Origin: a bacterium | Lineage (GTDB): Bacteria; 4484-113; JAFGCY01 | Reading direction: 5' to 3' | NCBI GenBank assembly: GCA_020849855.1 | Contig: JADZFO010000026.1 | Coordinates: 1 to 60,066 of the forward strand | Length of the DNA: 60,066 nucleotides | Part shown: positions 35,896 to 44,489 of the stretch, piece by piece | How positions within the stretch are numbered: position 1 is the first letter of the stretch | How the letters are laid out: each line of letters begins with the position of its first letter | Notes under the pieces: model-generated | The model's input: the letters and a program-made list of their open reading frames with translations, nothing else | The model's database searches: none | What the model was told of the DNA's origin: nothing | Position numbers and translations under genes: made by a program

Positions 35896-36297
35896 CTACT
35901 GGACGACGCCAAAGCGCTTGTTGCCTTCCTTGAAGCGGCGCACGGAGTCGCTGTACATCATGAAGGGCGCAAGGGGCGGGATGATGATGCTCAGGAAGAT
36001 CTGCAGGCCGGAGCGGTAAAGCAGGCCGTCCTCGTTCTTCCAGTAGAGGCGCCAGCCGATGCCGACCAGCAGCATGGAGAGCAGCGCGCAGACGGGCCAC
36101 CAGGAGACCATGCGCCAGGGGCCCAGGGGGAGCTGGTTGCTGACCGGCCAGGCCGGGATGAAGACCGTGTTGAAGAGGGGGTTGCTGAGGATGGAGGTGC
36201 CGGTAGCGGCATCGAAAAGCAGGCGCAGCAGCAGCATGCCCCAGCCGAGCCAGAGCACGGCGGCCAGAACCCACATGCCGGTGATCAGAAGCCTCAC
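35896..36297 (-). CDS. Small membrane protein, unknown
   Basis: 133 residues with three or four hydrophobic segments: GMWVLAAVLWLGWGMLLLRL, WWPVCALLSMLLVGIGWRLY and IFLSIIIPPLAPFMMY. The tail is basic. No family is recognised. The GTG at 36297 follows TAGAAT (36304-36309, minus strand) by exactly 6 nt. It lies downstream of, and is divergent from, the Pro/Arg-rich membrane protein. Confidence 0.7.
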   Translation of the reverse strand: MRLLITGMWVLAAVLWLGWGMLLLRLLFDAATGTSILSNPLFNTVFIPAWPVSNQLPLGPWRMVSWWPVCALLSMLLVGIGWRLYWKNEDGLLYRSGLQIFLSIIIPPLAPFMMYSDSVRRFKEGNKRFGVVQ

Positions 36298-36418
36298 AGG
36301 CCAATTCTACCCCAGCTTCGCGCAGCGGGGGGGGCGGGCGGGAAAGCTGCGCGCCTGAAACTATGCCGCGCGCAGCGCACTCCTATGCAGGCGGCAACTG
36401 CCGCTAAGATTGCTGCGC

Positions 36419-37489
36419 GTGCGCATCTTTAACTACAACTGGCGCCTGGCCTGGGCGGTGATCCCCGCCTTTTTGTGGGCCTGGCTGGGCCTGACCGTAG
36501 TGACGGGTGCCATGCTGCGCCCGGATGGCCCCGGCGGGCCGCCGCCGCTGGGCCTGAAGCTGGAGCGCGGGCTGCATGGCCTGCACATCCCGGGCATCCT
36601 GCGCGGGGTGCGCGAGGAAGAAGACGCGCTGATACTGGTAATGGAGCTTCCGCATGGCGCCCGCGAGATCCTGGAAGGCCGCGCGGCGGAAGGCGTTAGG
36701 GGCGAGAACAGCGGCGGCAAGGAGCCCGGGCTGCTGCCGGGCCTGGACAAGCTGCTGGGCGGCAGCGGGGAGCTGCCTCCGGGCCAGGCCGCGGTGGTCG
36801 GAACAGACGAGCAGGGCATGCCGATTGTGATCCCGGAGCTGCCCAAGCTGCCGGAGGGCGTGCGGATCGAGATCGTGGAGCCCGGCGAGCTTTCGCAGGG
36901 CCGGCCCTTCCTGGAGCTTGTGGAGGGCTCGCGGGTGATTGACCTGCCGCGGGGCGACAAGCTGATCCTGGGCCAGCGCTGGGCAGTCAGGGTGGGCAGC
37001 GAGGGCGCGCGCCTGCTGAAGCGTCCGGCGGGCAACAGCGAGAAGCTGCGCCGCTGGATCCGCCGCATGCGCGACGGCGAGGGCGAGGGGCGGCCTGGCG
37101 ATGGCCCGCGGGAGCGTCGGCCGGGTATGGATGAGCGCCAGCACCGGGAAGAGCGACGAGAGGACCGCCGCCATGAGCGCCGAGAAGATAGACGCGGCGG
37201 GGACAGACGCGGCGGTGACAGACGCGAAGGCGGAGGGCCTCAGGGGCCGCCGGCTGAGCATCAGGATCCCGGAGGCCGACCGCCGCAGGATAGGCCGCCG
37301 GCTGAGCGGCCGCCCCAGGGTGATCCTCCGCAGGGCGATCCACCGCAGGGGCCTCCGCCGGGCAATGGCGAGCCTGGCCGGCCGCCCCAGAGGCCTCCGC
37401 AGAAGCCGCCCCAGAAGCCGCCGCAGAATCCGCCAGGCAGGCCGCCCGGCAATCCGCCCCAGGGCCAGCCAGGTGGCGGCGGACGCTGA
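36419..37489 (+). CDS. Membrane-anchored protein with Arg-rich and Pro/Gly-rich tail
   Basis: About 356 residues. A single membrane segment lies near the start (LAWAVIPAFLWAWLGLTVVT). About 190 residues of non-repetitive sequence with conserved-looking strands follow (MPIVIPELPKLPEGVRIEIV, SRVIDLPRGDKLILGQRW). Next is a basic stretch rich in REERREDRRHERRED, then a Pro/Gln/Gly tail with tandem PPQGD and PPQKP units. I do not recognise it. GTG 36419 is 8 nt after TAAGAT (36405-36410); in-frame CTG 36413 and TTG 36410 are possible. Its high third-position GC follows the neighbours, so the tail seems genuinely coded rather than antisense noise. Confidence 0.6.
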   Translation: MRIFNYNWRLAWAVIPAFLWAWLGLTVVTGAMLRPDGPGGPPPLGLKLERGLHGLHIPGILRGVREEEDALILVMELPHGAREILEGRAAEGVRGENSGGKEPGLLPGLDKLLGGSGELPPGQAAVVGTDEQGMPIVIPELPKLPEGVRIEIVEPGELSQGRPFLELVEGSRVIDLPRGDKLILGQRWAVRVGSEGARLLKRPAGNSEKLRRWIRRMRDGEGEGRPGDGPRERRPGMDERQHREERREDRRHERREDRRGGDRRGGDRREGGGPQGPPAEHQDPGGRPPQDRPPAERPPQGDPPQGDPPQGPPPGNGEPGRPPQRPPQKPPQKPPQNPPGRPPGNPPQGQPGGGGR

Positions 37490-37607
37490 GGCCGGTCTGA
37501 TGTGATCGGGCTCGCAGGCTGCTTAGGCCCGGGCGGGGCAGGGTATAAGGCATGGTTGCCAAGGGAGTGGCGTGCTACCATCGCTTACCAACCCGGAGGG
37601 AACTCCT

Positions 37608-38834
37608 TTGATCCTGCGCGCCAAGTACGCCCTGCTCGAAGCGGGCGAAGTGCGCCGCGATGTCCGCCTTGAGGTGGATGGAGCGCGAATTGTCAGCATC
37701 ACCAGCGGCTTCAAGCCCAGCGCTCCGCGCGCGGATATTGACCTGGGCAACGCGGTGCTGATGCCGGGCCTGGTCAACGCCCACGCGCATCTGGAGCTGG
37801 AGTTCACCGCCGGGCAGATTGACCAGCATGATGACTTCCTGGGCTGGCTGCAGCAGATCCGCGACATGAAGGCCGGGCGCGGCAACCGCGGCACGGAGTA
37901 TCCGGCGCAGAGCATCAGCGAGCTGCTGGCCTGCGGCTGCACGGCGGTGGTCGACCACTACACCACGGCGATGGACTTCGAGGCGCTGCGCATGGCCGGC
38001 CTGCGCTATCTGCCCCTGCGTGAGTATTTCCAGTTCAACAACCACAGCCCGGATAAGGAGCAGCTGCGCGCGCTGAGCGCCGGCGGCTTCGCCCCGCATG
38101 CGCCCTATACGGCCAGCATCGAGGTCTGCCGCAGCTGCCGCGAGCTGGCGGATGAAAGCGACACGCCCCTGAGCACGCATCTGGCGGAGATCCCCGCCGA
38201 GATCGCCTTTGTGCGCGATGGCCGCGACCCGCAGGTGGAGGAGCTGCTGCGCCGGGCCGGGGCCTGGGATGAGTCCTGGCGCGGCACGGGCATGTCGCCG
38301 ATCGCCTGGTTCGCCCAGGAGGGGATCCTGAACCGCCGCAGTTTTGCCGTGCATGCCAACTATCCGCAGCCCGGCGACCATGAGATCCTGCAGGCCAGCG
38401 GGGCGACGGTGGTCTTCTGCCCCAGCACGCATGCCTACTTCGGCCACCCAGAGCACCCCATCGCAAGCTATCTGGCGGCCGGCATACCGGTGGCGCTGGG
38501 CACGGACAGCCTGGCCTCCAACAGCTCGCTGTCGCCGCTGCACGAGGCGCAGCAGGTGCGTCGCAGCTATCCGCAGGTGAGGGCGGAGCAGGTCTTCGCG
38601 GCGGTGACGCAGGCCGGGCTGAACGCGCTGGGCGCCGAGCGCGAGCTGGGCAGCCTGGAGCCGGGGCGTCTGGCGGACCTGGCGGCTTATCAGCTTGACG
38701 GCGACCCGGGCCCGGACTTCGCCGCACTTTTTGACGCGGTGCTGGCGAAGGGCCAGGCGGCGCTGACCATGGTGGGCGGCAAGCTGCGACATGCGGCCCT
38801 GGGCAGCGGCCTGACCCTGAGCGGCGCGGCCTGA
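37608..38834 (+). CDS. Amidohydrolase (cytosine-deaminase/aminofutalosine-deaminase-like)
   Basis: A 408-residue metal-dependent hydrolase of the ATZ/TRZ group: metal ligands His59 and His61 (LVNAHAHLELEF), HAPYTAS, STHLAEI, AVHANY and the metal Asp in GTDSLASN. A C-terminal composite beta-sandwich is completed by LEPGRLADLAAY. The NAHAHLEL form with short active-site loops resembles aminodeoxyfutalosine deaminases, but no other menaquinone gene is nearby, so the substrate is open. The TTG at 37608 is preferred: GGAGGG lies 7 nt upstream and the protein then begins MILRAKYALLEAGE as relatives do. A GTG at 37572 would add 12 residues. Confidence 0.85.
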   Translation: MILRAKYALLEAGEVRRDVRLEVDGARIVSITSGFKPSAPRADIDLGNAVLMPGLVNAHAHLELEFTAGQIDQHDDFLGWLQQIRDMKAGRGNRGTEYPAQSISELLACGCTAVVDHYTTAMDFEALRMAGLRYLPLREYFQFNNHSPDKEQLRALSAGGFAPHAPYTASIEVCRSCRELADESDTPLSTHLAEIPAEIAFVRDGRDPQVEELLRRAGAWDESWRGTGMSPIAWFAQEGILNRRSFAVHANYPQPGDHEILQASGATVVFCPSTHAYFGHPEHPIASYLAAGIPVALGTDSLASNSSLSPLHEAQQVRRSYPQVRAEQVFAAVTQAGLNALGAERELGSLEPGRLADLAAYQLDGDPGPDFAALFDAVLAKGQAALTMVGGKLRHAALGSGLTLSGAA

Positions 38835-38866
38835 GATAAGGACGCGGGCCGGGCGATAATAGACCC

Positions 38867-39268
38867 GTGAGTTTCCGCATCGACCAGCAGAACCATTTCG
38901 AGCAGCTGGGCCTGGAGAAGCTGATCCAGCTTTCCACGGCCTTCTACACCCGGGTTTATGCCGACCCAGACCCGCAGTGGCGCGCGATGTTCCCCGACGA
39001 CATGGACAGCGCGATCCAGAACCAGTACGAGTTCTTCTGCCAGCGCCTCGGCGGGCCGCAGCTTTACAGCCAGCGCAAGGGCCACCCGGCGCTGCGGGCG
39101 CGGCATGCGAAGTTCGCCATCACCCCGGCGCGGGCGGAGCAGTGGCTGGGGCATATGCGCCTGGCGCTGCAGGATGTGGGTATCGAGGGCGAGCAGGCCA
39201 GCGCCCTGCTGGAGTTCTTTGAGCACACCGCGCACTTCCTGGTGAATGTGCAGGAAGCTAAAGAGTAG
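38867..39268 (+). CDS. Truncated haemoglobin, group II-like
   Basis: A 133-residue 2-on-2 globin. The proximal histidine is His80 (LRARHAKFAIT), and Trp93 (EQWLGHM) is at the G8 position typical of groups II and III. FYTRVYADPDPQWRAMFP is the early B-E region and GHPALRAR precedes the F helix. Possible roles are oxygen or nitric oxide chemistry. The GTG at 38867 lies 6 nt after GATAAT (38855-38860), so the gene is probably leaderless. It begins 32 bases after the amidohydrolase but has its own promoter. Confidence 0.9.
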   Translation: MSFRIDQQNHFEQLGLEKLIQLSTAFYTRVYADPDPQWRAMFPDDMDSAIQNQYEFFCQRLGGPQLYSQRKGHPALRARHAKFAITPARAEQWLGHMRLALQDVGIEGEQASALLEFFEHTAHFLVNVQEAKE

Positions 39269-39310
39269 GACCTCGCCAGCAGCTGGAGCCCAGGCTGACG
39301 ATAGTCGGCG

Positions 39311-39338
39311 ATCGAAGGTCGAAGATCGAAGGTCGAAT
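39311..39338. repeat. GTCGAAG/ATCGAAG heptamer array
   Basis: Four 7-bp units alternate ATCGAAG, GTCGAAG, ATCGAAG, GTCGAAT. They belong to the same family as 32343-32463. They lie in the gap after the globin gene. Confidence 0.75.
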
Positions 39339-39470
39339 GCGCCGGCAGTAAGTGCTGGCTGAGTGCTGATCTGTCCAGACATGCAGCCTGCAGCTGCCAG
39401 TGCCGCTGGAGTATGTGCACGGCTGGCACTGCTGCGCCGAAGCGATGCTCGCATGCTGCATAATTGGCCC

Positions 39471-39926
39471 ATGAGCAGGCCAGCGCCCCGCGTCAACATC
39501 CGCTTCATCTACCAGTCCTGCAATGACATCGCCGCGATGCGCCGTTTCTATACGGACGCGCTGGGGATGCAGGAAGCGCACTACAAGGAAGGCCCCGAGG
39601 GCTGGCTGGTCTACCAGTGCGAGGGCTTCCAGTTCATGCTCTTTCCTTCCAGTTACCCGATGCTGCTGCAGGACGGCTTCGCCCAGCAGCCGGGCTGGGA
39701 GGGGGGCATTCTGGAGAGCATCTCCTGGAGCGTGGCCATTCCCGAGGCGGACTATGCCGAGACCATCGCGCGCGTCCGCGAGTCGGGGGCCGAGGCAGTC
39801 TTCGAGACGCCGCAGTGGCAGCAGGACAGCTATTGGAGCTACCCGGTGCGCGACCCGATGGGCAACACGGTGGAGGTTTACTGCAACGTGGCGGTCAGGC
39901 CGACGAGCACAACCTGGGGCGGCTAG
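39471..39926 (+). CDS. VOC-superfamily protein
   Basis: A 151-residue glyoxalase-fold protein: VNIRFIYQSCNDIAAMRRFY, GWLVYQCEGFQFMLFPSS, SWSVAIPEADYAETIARVRE and the C-terminal YPVRDPMGNTVEVYCNV. This end (DPxGNxVE) carries the metal-ligand Glu of the fold. Substrate unknown. The ATG lies 6 nt after CATAAT (39459-39464). A longer open frame upstream is not supported. Confidence 0.85.
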   Translation: MSRPAPRVNIRFIYQSCNDIAAMRRFYTDALGMQEAHYKEGPEGWLVYQCEGFQFMLFPSSYPMLLQDGFAQQPGWEGGILESISWSVAIPEADYAETIARVRESGAEAVFETPQWQQDSYWSYPVRDPMGNTVEVYCNVAVRPTSTTWGG

Positions 39927-39969
39927 AGTCGGAACGCCGGCTTTAGCCGGCATTTCTCAACGCTAATGG

Positions 39970-40674
39970 CTAAGTAGGCTGATTCTGAAATGACGAGTCT
40001 GGCTCGGCTGCTTCAGTAGCAGGAATGTCAGCCTCTGTTCCGGCAAGTTCACGGATCAGATAGCTGGTAAGCACTTCAAGGCGGATGGCGTTAGGTAGCA
40101 AGCTTGCAAAACCGAGCAGCAAAAATCCGAAGCAGATGGAAAGTACGAGATTTTCCGACTGTTTACCAATAAAGGCCAAACCTATGAAGCCTGCAATGCT
40201 GAGTATCCACATTGAGGAAGTAAAGCACATCGGAATCAGGACTGATCTTATGTCCTTTCCGCTAATCAAGAGGGGCCACAAGAACACGATGCTACGAAAG
40301 CGACGCTCGCGCGAGTTGTTTTGATACACCATCCAGCGCAGGTAGATTGGGACCTTGCTGACTACCTCATCGGCTGGGTCAGAGTTCTTGACCAACAGCT
40401 CTTTGACGTTCAATTCTCTTAGTCGGACAATCAGTTCCTCTCTGCCCTTATGACCGATATTGTTGTGCTTCATCCATGTAATGGCGAAGACAGTAATCAC
40501 GAGTAACAACATCGCAAACCAAACATCGAATTCCAGGTGGGAACGCTGAGTTTGAATCATATGCCCATATACGTAGATCATTAACAGTGGCGTGAAAGCC
40601 GACAGCCCAGGCCGCGGTTCCCGTACTAGGTTCTCGAGGTTACTTTGGATAATTACCCGATCTTCGTGTGTCAC
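39970..40674 (-). CDS. Four-helix membrane protein, unknown, low GC
   Basis: 234 residues with two pairs of membrane segments (FTPLLMIYVYGHM with WFAMLLLVITVFAITW; and MWILSIAGFIGLAFIG with LVLSICFGFLLLGFASLL) separated by a charged cytoplasmic-looking loop (NNSRERRFRS). No family is recognised. Base composition is clearly lower in GC than all neighbours, suggesting acquisition. The GTG at 40674 follows TACACT (40681-40686, minus strand) by exactly 6 nt, and the protein begins VTHEDRVIIQ. The longer frame to 40776 is rejected. Confidence 0.7.
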   Translation of the reverse strand: MTHEDRVIIQSNLENLVREPRPGLSAFTPLLMIYVYGHMIQTQRSHLEFDVWFAMLLLVITVFAITWMKHNNIGHKGREELIVRLRELNVKELLVKNSDPADEVVSKVPIYLRWMVYQNNSRERRFRSIVFLWPLLISGKDIRSVLIPMCFTSSMWILSIAGFIGLAFIGKQSENLVLSICFGFLLLGFASLLPNAIRLEVLTSYLIRELAGTEADIPATEAAEPDSSFQNQPT

Positions 40675-40686
40675 ACCGAGAGTGTA
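40675..40686 (-). promoter_or_regulatory. Leaderless-type promoter of low-GC membrane protein
   Basis: Minus strand: TACACT, then CTCGGT, then GTG. It decides between nested possible starts. Confidence 0.5.
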
Positions 40687-40789
40687 ACATCCTGACGGGT
40701 GACTGACGGACGGTCTGCGCTGTGTGGGGCGAAGACCGGCAACAGGGCAAGCACGGGTCCTCGCCCCAACTTGCAAAGATGCAGGCTGA

Positions 40790-40838
40790 AGCCAACGTAT
40801 TCCGGCAAAGATGCCGGCTAAAGCCGGCGCTCCCAGGA
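40790..40838. repeat. Class B-type palindrome before yebC stop
   Basis: TTCCGGCAAAGATGCCGGCT and GCCGGCTAAAGCCGGCGCTCCC overlap in the gap between yebC and the low-GC membrane gene. The right end GCGCTCC is that of class B. A related GCCGGCTTTAGCCGGC lies at about 39938-39953 near the stop of the VOC gene, so the low-GC gene is bracketed by two GCCGGC palindromes. Confidence 0.6.
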
Positions 40839-41612
40839 CTAGCCCATCACCTTCTCAGCCACTTCGTCGCTCATGGTCCAGTTGCTGTAGACCTTCTGCA
40901 CGTCGTCCAGGTCCTCCAGGGCGTCGATCAGGCGGATGACCTTTTTGGCCACGTCCTCTTCGGTGATCTCCACCATTTCCTTTGCCACCATGGCCAGGTC
41001 GGAGTCCTCGACCTTGTAGCTGGGGCTTTCGTTGAACCAGGTCCGCACGGCGACCATGTCCGCCGGGTCGGCGAAGACCTCGGCGTTCTCGCCGTCACTC
41101 TTGAAGTCCTCGGCGCCGGCCTCCATGCAGGCCTCCATCAGCGCATCCTCGCTCATCACGCTGTCCGGGGCGCTATCAGCCTTGCCGATGGTCAGCAGGG
41201 CCTTGCGCTCGAACATCCAGGTCACCGCGCCGTTGGCCTCCAGGCTGGCGCTGTTGCGGGTGAAGATCGCTCGGATGTCGGCGACGGTGCGGTTCTTGTT
41301 ATCGGTCAGGGTGGTGATGATCAGCGCCACGCCGCTGGGGCCGCGGCCTTCATAGGTCAGGCGCTCATAGTTCTCGCCGCTCTGGGCCCCGGAGCCGCGG
41401 GCGATGGCGCGCTCCATGGTCTCCTTGGGCATGCCCGCCTGACGGCTCTTGTCGCAGAGCGCCGAGAGCGCCGCATTGGTCTTCACATCGCCGCCGCCTT
41501 CGCGCGCGGCGACCACGATTTCGCGGATGATCTTATTGAAGACGGCCTGGCGCTTGCTGTCCTGGGCCGCCTTACGGTGCTTGATGGAAGACCACTTGTT
41601 ATGACCGGACAC
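40839..41612 (-). CDS. yebC: YebC/PmpR/TACO1 family protein
   Basis: 257 residues of the highly conserved YebC family: MSGHNKWSSIKHRKAAQDSK, EIVVAAREGGGDVKTNAALS, ERAIARGSGA, YEGRGPSGVALIITTLTDNKNRT and the C-terminal DLDDVQKVYSN. Members have been described as transcription regulators and, more recently, as factors that help translation of difficult sequences such as proline runs. The GTG start has AGGAG 7 nt upstream. It is monocistronic. The length is slightly above the usual 240-250. Confidence 0.96.
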   Translation of the reverse strand: MSGHNKWSSIKHRKAAQDSKRQAVFNKIIREIVVAAREGGGDVKTNAALSALCDKSRQAGMPKETMERAIARGSGAQSGENYERLTYEGRGPSGVALIITTLTDNKNRTVADIRAIFTRNSASLEANGAVTWMFERKALLTIGKADSAPDSVMSEDALMEACMEAGAEDFKSDGENAEVFADPADMVAVRTWFNESPSYKVEDSDLAMVAKEMVEITEEDVAKKVIRLIDALEDLDDVQKVYSNWTMSDEVAEKVMG

Positions 41613-41689
41613 GGAACACTCCTAAAGCTGCATGGAAAGTCGCCCCCGTCGGGGCGGCTGACAAATATAGCGGATGGCAGCCGGAGCGG

Positions 41690-42376
41690 CTAGAAGAAGA
41701 CCTGCTCGGGGTCCTGCGGGCTCAGCACGTCCAGCACGATGTTGGTGGCGGCTTCCTTGCTGAGGGGCTCATACTTCGGCAGGCTGAACTCCTTGTCGCT
41801 GATGATCTTCACCTGCATGCCGACCTTGATGCGGCTGTAGAGCTCCTTGGCGTACTTGCGGCTCAGGCGCACGCAGCCGTGGCTGGCCACGCCGCCCAGC
41901 AGGCGCTCGTAGGAGCTGCCCTCCAGGCCATGCATGCCATAGCTGCCGTCGGCCGTCAGGCCCATCCAGTGCAGCATCCAGGCGTCGTACTTCTGGCTGT
42001 AGGCCTTGGGGGCGCGGTTCTGGATTTCGTAGGTGCCCAGCGGCGTGTCATAGCCCTTGCGGCCGGAGCTGACCTTGCTTTCGTTCAGCACCTGGCCGGC
42101 GGCGTTGCACTCGTAAATGCGCTGGGTCGCCACGTTGACGATCAGGTGGTCCAGGGTGTCGTTGCTGTCGTTGGCGATGACCGCGACCAGTTCATCGAGG
42201 TCGGTCTCGCCTTCGGCGACCAGCTCGGAGATCAGCTTCTGCGCCCGGGTGTAGTAGGGCGCGGAGCCCTCGGCCTGCGCGGATTCCTCCGCGGGAGCGG
42301 CCTTTGCCACTGCGCTAAGCGCCACCAGAAGGGCGCAGAGCATCACAAACACGTTTGAAATTCGCAGCTTACTCAT
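41690..42376 (-). CDS. L,D-transpeptidase (YkuD domain), exported
   Basis: 228 residues: signal peptide (MSKLRISNVFVMLCALLVAL, cleavage near AKA), then a YkuD domain. IVNVATQRIYECNAAGQVL and SSGRKGYDTPLGTYEI open the domain. The active site is MHGLEG ... GGVASHGCVRLS, with the catalytic cysteine in SHGCVR. It cross-links peptidoglycan 3-3 or anchors lipoprotein in the periplasm. TATAAT lies 11 bases before the ATG, giving a very short leader without a ribosome site. The C-terminal extension after LYSRIKVG is family-typical. Confidence 0.93.
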   Translation of the reverse strand: MSKLRISNVFVMLCALLVALSAVAKAAPAEESAQAEGSAPYYTRAQKLISELVAEGETDLDELVAVIANDSNDTLDHLIVNVATQRIYECNAAGQVLNESKVSSGRKGYDTPLGTYEIQNRAPKAYSQKYDAWMLHWMGLTADGSYGMHGLEGSSYERLLGGVASHGCVRLSRKYAKELYSRIKVGMQVKIISDKEFSLPKYEPLSKEAATNIVLDVLSPQDPEQVFF

Positions 42377-42466
42377 ATATCCCGGCCATTATACCCAGCG
42401 TTTCACGGCCCAATGCTGGATATCGGTAAGACTGCCTGCTTCTGGACCTCGTTCAGCCGGGAAGGG

Positions 42467-43015
42467 CTACTCCTCCATTGAAGCGGCCATCTGGGCGAAG
42501 ATCTCACGGGTCATCGGGTCGTCCTTCATCTGGTTGAAGGAAAAGCTGTTGCCATACTGCGGGTCAGTCGCCATATAGACGGACACGTAAGAGGTCTCGT
42601 GGACCAGACGGACCTCAGCCCCCGCCTCGCGCAGCCTCTCGGCCTCCGCGGCAGCGTCAGCGATCTGGTAGGCAAGCATGGGACTGGGCAGCGGGTCGCC
42701 GTCCTTCCAGCCCGGAGGGCCGAATTCGTGGACGTCTATCAGGGTCAGGGTCACATTGTTGCCCAGGAGCAGGAATGCGCCGCCGCCTTCTTCGTTCCAG
42801 ACCAGCGGCAGGCCCAGCATCGCGGAGTAGTAATCAGCCGCCTCAGCCTTGTCCGGCACGAAGTAGATCACATCGGAGGCCACCGGCCCGGCCGGGTGGA
42901 GGAAGTCCTGGAAGGCCTGCTCCATGTCAGGCGGCCAGGCCTCATCCGCAGCGGCCGCGGGCAGGCTGAGGGCGCAAAGGAGCGTGACGCTGAGAAGCAG
43001 TGTGAGCAGGCGCAT
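42467..43015 (-). CDS. Exported VOC-superfamily protein
   Basis: 182 residues with a clear Sec signal peptide (MRLLTLLLSVTLLCALSLPA, then AAADE). A VOC-like domain follows: VASDVIYFVPDKAEAADYYS, FLLLGNNVTLTLIDV, MLAYQIADAAAEAERLREAG and DPQYGNSFSFNQ. Most VOC enzymes are cytoplasmic, so an exported copy is unusual. The DPxGN motif lacks the final metal-ligand Glu (SFSFNQ). A TATACT box lies 45 bases upstream; the ribosome site is weak. Confidence 0.8.
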   Translation of the reverse strand: MRLLTLLLSVTLLCALSLPAAAADEAWPPDMEQAFQDFLHPAGPVASDVIYFVPDKAEAADYYSAMLGLPLVWNEEGGGAFLLLGNNVTLTLIDVHEFGPPGWKDGDPLPSPMLAYQIADAAAEAERLREAGAEVRLVHETSYVSVYMATDPQYGNSFSFNQMKDDPMTREIFAQMAASMEE

Positions 43016-43079
43016 GACTTCCCCCGAGGTATTAGTTGAGACAGACTGGCTGTCCTGGCGGCAGTATAACAGTCTGCAG

Positions 43080-44426
43080 CTAGCCCGCGGGCGGGTAGCT
43101 GCGGTCGACCCAGGCCTGGGCCTGGGCCCGCAGGGCGGCTGGATCGAGGCTGAGCAGCCGGCGCCCGCGCATCAGCACCCGGCCGTTCACGATGCTGTCG
43201 CGCACGTCCCCGGCCTGGGCGCTGTAGGCCAGATGGCTGTAGACGGCGCCCTCGTGGTGGTAGCGCGGCGCAAGGTGCGCGGCGGAGGCATCCAGCACAA
43301 TCAGGTCCGCCAGCTTGCCGGGGGCGAGCTGGCCGATATCGCTGCGCTTGAGGGCCCGGGCAGCGCGGCTGGTGGCCAGTTCGACGGCTGTACGGGCCGG
43401 CATGGCGGTGGCGCTGAGCCCGGCGGGGTCGCGGTGTGCGCCCTTGGGCAGCAGGGCGGCGGTATGCAGCTCTTCAAACATGCTCAGGTTGTTGTTGCTG
43501 GCCGCGCCATCGGTGCCGAGGCCCACCGGCACGCCGGCGGCCAGGAGCTGCGGCACGGGGGCTATGCCGGAGGCCAGCTTGAGGTTGCTGCAGGGGCAGT
43601 GGGCGATGGAACAGCCGCCGTGGGCCAGCAGGCTGATATCCCGCTCGCTGAGCCAGACCCCGTGCGCGCCGATCAGCTCAGCGCCGAGGATGCCGATGCG
43701 CTTGAGGGCGGCGGTGGGCGTTTCATCGCCCTCGCGCCACTGCACCATGCCGGGCTCGGCGTGGGTCTCATGCAGGTGGATGTGGAAGGGCGCGCCGTGC
43801 TGCTGGGCTGCGGTGTAGAGGCTCTGCAGCAGTTCGACGCCGCAGGTGTAGGGCGCGTGGGCGCAGAACGTGGGCGTGATCAGGGGGTGGCCCTGCCACT
43901 TGCGCAGCAGCTCCTGGCTGAGCTTCAGCCCGTCCTGCCAGGTGGGGGCCGAGGGGGTGGGGAAGCCGATGACGCCCTCGCCGACCAGGCCGCGCAGGCC
44001 TGCGATTTCCAGCGCGCTGGCCACGGAATCGGCGAAGAGGTACATATCGTTGACGCAGGTGGTGCCGCCCAGGATGCACTCGGCGGCGGCCAGCAGCGTG
44101 GCCTCATGGCAGAACTGCGGGCTGAGGTGGGCGCCTTCGGCTGGGAAGATGTGCCCGGTGAGCCATTCATGCAGCGGCAGGTCGTCGGCCAGGCCGCGGA
44201 AGTAGACCATCGGCAGGTGGGTGTGGCAGTTGATCAGGCCCGGCATGACGATGCAGCCGCTGCAGTCGATCAGCTCCCAGCCCTGGGCCGGCGGGGCCTC
44301 GGCGGCTGGGCCAAGCGCGCTGATGCGCTCGCCCTCGATGGCGACAAAGCCGCCGGGGTACTGGCTGCCGGCGCTGTCCATGCTGAGGACATGGCCGCCG
44401 GCGAGGAGGATTCTGGATGCCTGCAT
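43080..44426 (-). CDS. mtaD: Amidohydrolase, MtaD-like (methylthioadenosine/S-adenosylhomocysteine deaminase group)
   Basis: 448 residues. Metal ligands are His68 and His70 (LINCHTHLPM), the later His in HLHETHAE and GAHGVWL, and the Asp in GTDGAASNN. HAPYTCG and LAHGGCSIAHCPCSNLKLAS are characteristic of the MtaD/DadD group, which deaminates adenosyl compounds. The ATG at 44426 lies 6 nt after TACAAT (44433-44438, minus strand). The much longer open frame to 45233 lies opposite the divergent AlkD-like gene and is not real. Confidence 0.88.
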   Translation of the reverse strand: MQASRILLAGGHVLSMDSAGSQYPGGFVAIEGERISALGPAAEAPPAQGWELIDCSGCIVMPGLINCHTHLPMVYFRGLADDLPLHEWLTGHIFPAEGAHLSPQFCHEATLLAAAECILGGTTCVNDMYLFADSVASALEIAGLRGLVGEGVIGFPTPSAPTWQDGLKLSQELLRKWQGHPLITPTFCAHAPYTCGVELLQSLYTAAQQHGAPFHIHLHETHAEPGMVQWREGDETPTAALKRIGILGAELIGAHGVWLSERDISLLAHGGCSIAHCPCSNLKLASGIAPVPQLLAAGVPVGLGTDGAASNNNLSMFEELHTAALLPKGAHRDPAGLSATAMPARTAVELATSRAARALKRSDIGQLAPGKLADLIVLDASAAHLAPRYHHEGAVYSHLAYSAQAGDVRDSIVNGRVLMRGRRLLSLDPAALRAQAQAWVDRSYPPAG

Positions 44427-44489
44427 AACAGGATTGTAAGGCGGCGCGCAGGCAGGCCGGCAGGGAGCTGCAGCGGCTAATATGAAGCC
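44427..44489. promoter_or_regulatory. Divergent pair of leaderless-type promoters
   Basis: On the minus strand, TACAAT (44433-44438) stands 6 nt before the mtaD-like ATG. On the plus strand, TAATAT (44478-44483) stands 6 nt before the AlkD-like ATG. The whole intergenic space is 63 bases. Confidence 0.65.
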
